The position numbers and the translations under genes were made by a program. From contig NZ_CP049910.1 in NCBI RefSeq assembly GCF_011305995.1, forward strand, positions 6,338,501 through 6,402,500: a stretch of DNA of 64,000 bases, given 5' to 3'. Positions within the stretch are counted from its first letter, which is position 1, and the number at the start of each line of letters is the position of its first letter. The notes beneath the pieces were generated by a model, which was not told the DNA's origin, searched no databases, and saw only the letters and a list, made by a program, of their open reading frames with translations. This document shows positions 63,301-64,000 of the stretch, piece by piece. The DNA is from Diaphorobacter sp. HDW4A (GTDB lineage Bacteria; Pseudomonadota; Gammaproteobacteria; Burkholderiales; Burkholderiaceae_C).

Positions 63301-64000
63301 CGGTGAGGCAGGCCTCTGCCTGCGCGCTTGCGGCGCGGTCCGCATTGGTGGCCTGCGCGCCGAGCGCTGCAACGCGCTGGCGTTCTGTGAACGATGCCTT
63401 GATGCCAGCGTCCAGCGATTGCGGATCGTTGGGGTCGGCGGATGCCACCGCCGCGCAGGTGTTCAGCAGACTCAACCGCTGGGCAGGATCAGCGGGCAAT
63501 TCCGCGCGCCAGACGGAGTTGGCGGGCTCGATCACCAGTGCGGCATAAAGGCCGTGCTGCTGATGCGAACTTGGCCCGAAGTGGTCGTGTGTGAACACGG
63601 TGCGCAGCGTGTTGTCCTTGCCCGCGAGCGGGCCGTTGCGCACCAGAATCGGATCGGCCCACCAGCGCTGCGTGGTGCGCTGTGCGCCGCAGTAAGGGTG
63701 GTGCTTGTTCAGTCGCTCGAGATAGGCGTGATCGCTCTCGCTCGCACCCTGCGGAGGGCACAGGCCCTTGGCCGCGAGCTGCGGGTCGCTCGCGGCGTTT
63801 GCATGGATCGAGCCGCCGGGTTGGAACAGCGGGTGCGCCTTGGGGCTGAGCACGCGTCGACCAGCGGTGTGGTTGATCGCCATGATGCGTTCGCGCACTT
63901 CGTCGGGGCTGTAGGCCGCGTCCTCGTAGTTGAAGCCGTTGCCCGAGCCGTCGGACGAAGTTACGTCGAACTTCACCAGATGGATGTGCTGGCCGATGGT
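60341..64000 (-). CDS. Giant multicopper-oxidase-like protein (MofA/MnxG-like), 5' end outside window
   Basis: The C-terminal 1219 residues; the gene continues beyond the window. Histidine clusters resemble multicopper sites: HIH at the window edge (residues 5 and 7), THDHFGPSSHQQHGLY about 135 residues on, and near the end VVKHAAHGMAGALVIG and HFVHAGGHTRQQGL. The THDHFGPS/HQQ block resembles the giant Mn(II)-oxidase class (MofA, MnxG, McoA). No HCH type-1 motif is visible here, so that Cys must lie upstream or be absent. First of six tightly packed genes including an SCO copper chaperone. Confidence 0.7.
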   Translation of the reverse strand, partial: TIGQHIHLVKFDVTSSDGSGNGFNYEDAAYSPDEVRERIMAINHTAGRRVLSPKAHPLFQPGGSIHANAASDPQLAAKGLCPPQGASESDHAYLERLNKHHPYCGAQRTTQRWWADPILVRNGPLAGKDNTLRTVFTHDHFGPSSHQQHGLYAALVIEPANSVWRAELPADPAQRLSLLNTCAAVASADPNDPQSLDAGIKASFTERQRVAALGAQATNADRAASAQAEACLTAAVMGGADLSAPPVRTDGKGDEQIAMLEPRPPLRHAARSDGGPTATRATIVSPTCLNEPGSSPYLVGNDVKCTSGEAGQTRREFALAFADFAPVYNIALEPINTELPRDVSMRRFGERQVAVNPARPLVIASEDPGTQLVNYRNEPLALRIADVHWSPSLGGFDYSESSKRADGSPCNVGDSDCLRDMANGFSSAVHARRDREIATHSYVKWIAQNSSRPAPQTEVELVSPTLRAMQSTTKQKALLRSVVRQAEQWRQDFNCSLYTSGQWRPDGVAPDFQFQARSDEDFRRFCANRVTAKRPALQVNESWRAFGDVATPILASHEGDPVQIRLVQGSQEAQHIFTMNGVKWLRKPDSEHSGYTNAQPIGISEHFEFDVRIPNFSLPQADYLYFGSSVDQLWDGMWGTLRAFCDPSQGRSCGLANTPDQIARRIARVPRATATPPSELLEAQTAACTSGRALDETVDVKSFDVSVAKVCELMGDCGSPTAGLEYSRRFDIRDPQAVVYVLNRESKTCQRAAGKLTDMGCFDGTDPAEVKTAAHTTIWTQLQDQFRNQHRAVEPLVLRAAAGQCITVKLRNHLAPAQPRATSLTEAHAYYNFLPMITDGFNLNQFTMSSTVGLSAPRIAQNPLHGDGSNVSWNAALLATESPVATSLTQLPGSLVPACNSDAEREADRCSRTLVWAARDLHRVVDAGVTRVESRAVEFGGLPLRSFGDVVKHAAHGMAGALVIGPEGSRVCDDDQRDFPGGTSRNVCTADGHRYGDHVLLMQDAVSAVQRGFPVPDLKGAEEPDDYGVKAINFRTEPLWARTAGSPSAEFGDRNENFDLTTMLSSAKQGTQCEAGMPPNGNGPLACDPETPVLNAAAGKPVRLHFVHAGGHTRQQGLTVAGHGFLFDPWGQQSRVFDAARCDASSGPMPPGCILWQGIYNGFGPMMGVTLGMVAGGKSALPKDYLIRSQASFLFDGGAWSILRVRGPSNDSSNDSIKP

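Overview
The window reads as a chromosomal stretch of a high-GC betaproteobacterium, most likely Comamonadaceae (Comamonas/Acidovorax/Delftia-like). The basis is protein similarity recognised by eye, the gpmA / rhodanese / grxC / secB / gpsA neighbourhood, a DUF3079 protein, an IPTL-CTERM protein and dense GC-rich coding. The genus cannot be fixed from the sequence alone. No rRNA, tRNA, CRISPR array, transposase or phage gene was seen.

Layout. 1-2461: end of a sugar ABC-transport/catabolism operon (RbsC-type permease, aldo/keto reductase, class I aldolase). 2536-7287: a 1583-residue multidomain lipoprotein with two haem c sites. 7354-14260: nitrilase, CutA, an exported serine hydrolase, and a three-subunit FAD/cytochrome sugar-dehydrogenase operon whose GMC subunit carries an in-frame TGA. 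14463-19166: ftsY, divergent from two M16 peptidase genes and rsmD. 19486-25801: a degradation-type cluster (thiolase, acyl-CoA ligase, saccharopine-dehydrogenase-like reductase, OmpW, SDR) divergent from a TetR gene, with four operator-like dyads between them. A second acyl-CoA ligase, a LysR regulator, a DMT exporter and coaD follow. 30989-34415: siderophore binding protein and TonB receptor. 34388-39796: zinc metallopeptidase, small envelope/stress proteins, a histidine kinase, a LuxR-type regulator and a lone receiver. 39884-48047: housekeeping block (moeB, ctpA, gpmA, rhodanese, grxC, secB, gpsA, lysA) plus a phosphatase-like protein with an altered active site. 48154-52526: two regulator/transporter arrangements, two DUF genes and panC. 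53035-54261: an IPTL-CTERM surface protein.

54315-64000 is the most interesting part. Six tightly packed minus-strand genes, four of whose five junctions overlap by 4 bp or touch within 1 bp, encode (upstream to downstream) the C-terminal 1219 residues of a giant multicopper-oxidase-like protein resembling the MofA/MnxG manganese-oxidase class, a 192-residue protein, a secreted beta-propeller, an SCO-type copper chaperone, a fusion of cytochrome c to a periplasmic-binding-protein domain, and an unrecognised secreted protein. This looks like a dedicated extracytoplasmic copper-oxidase / electron-transfer module. Its substrate is unknown.

Two convergent intergenic gaps (about 19180-19445 and 25812-26345) hold related palindromic elements with homologous ends, the second with extra nested inverted repeats. 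Several regulatory dyads, terminators and a 9-nt tandem repeat were also read directly from the sequence.
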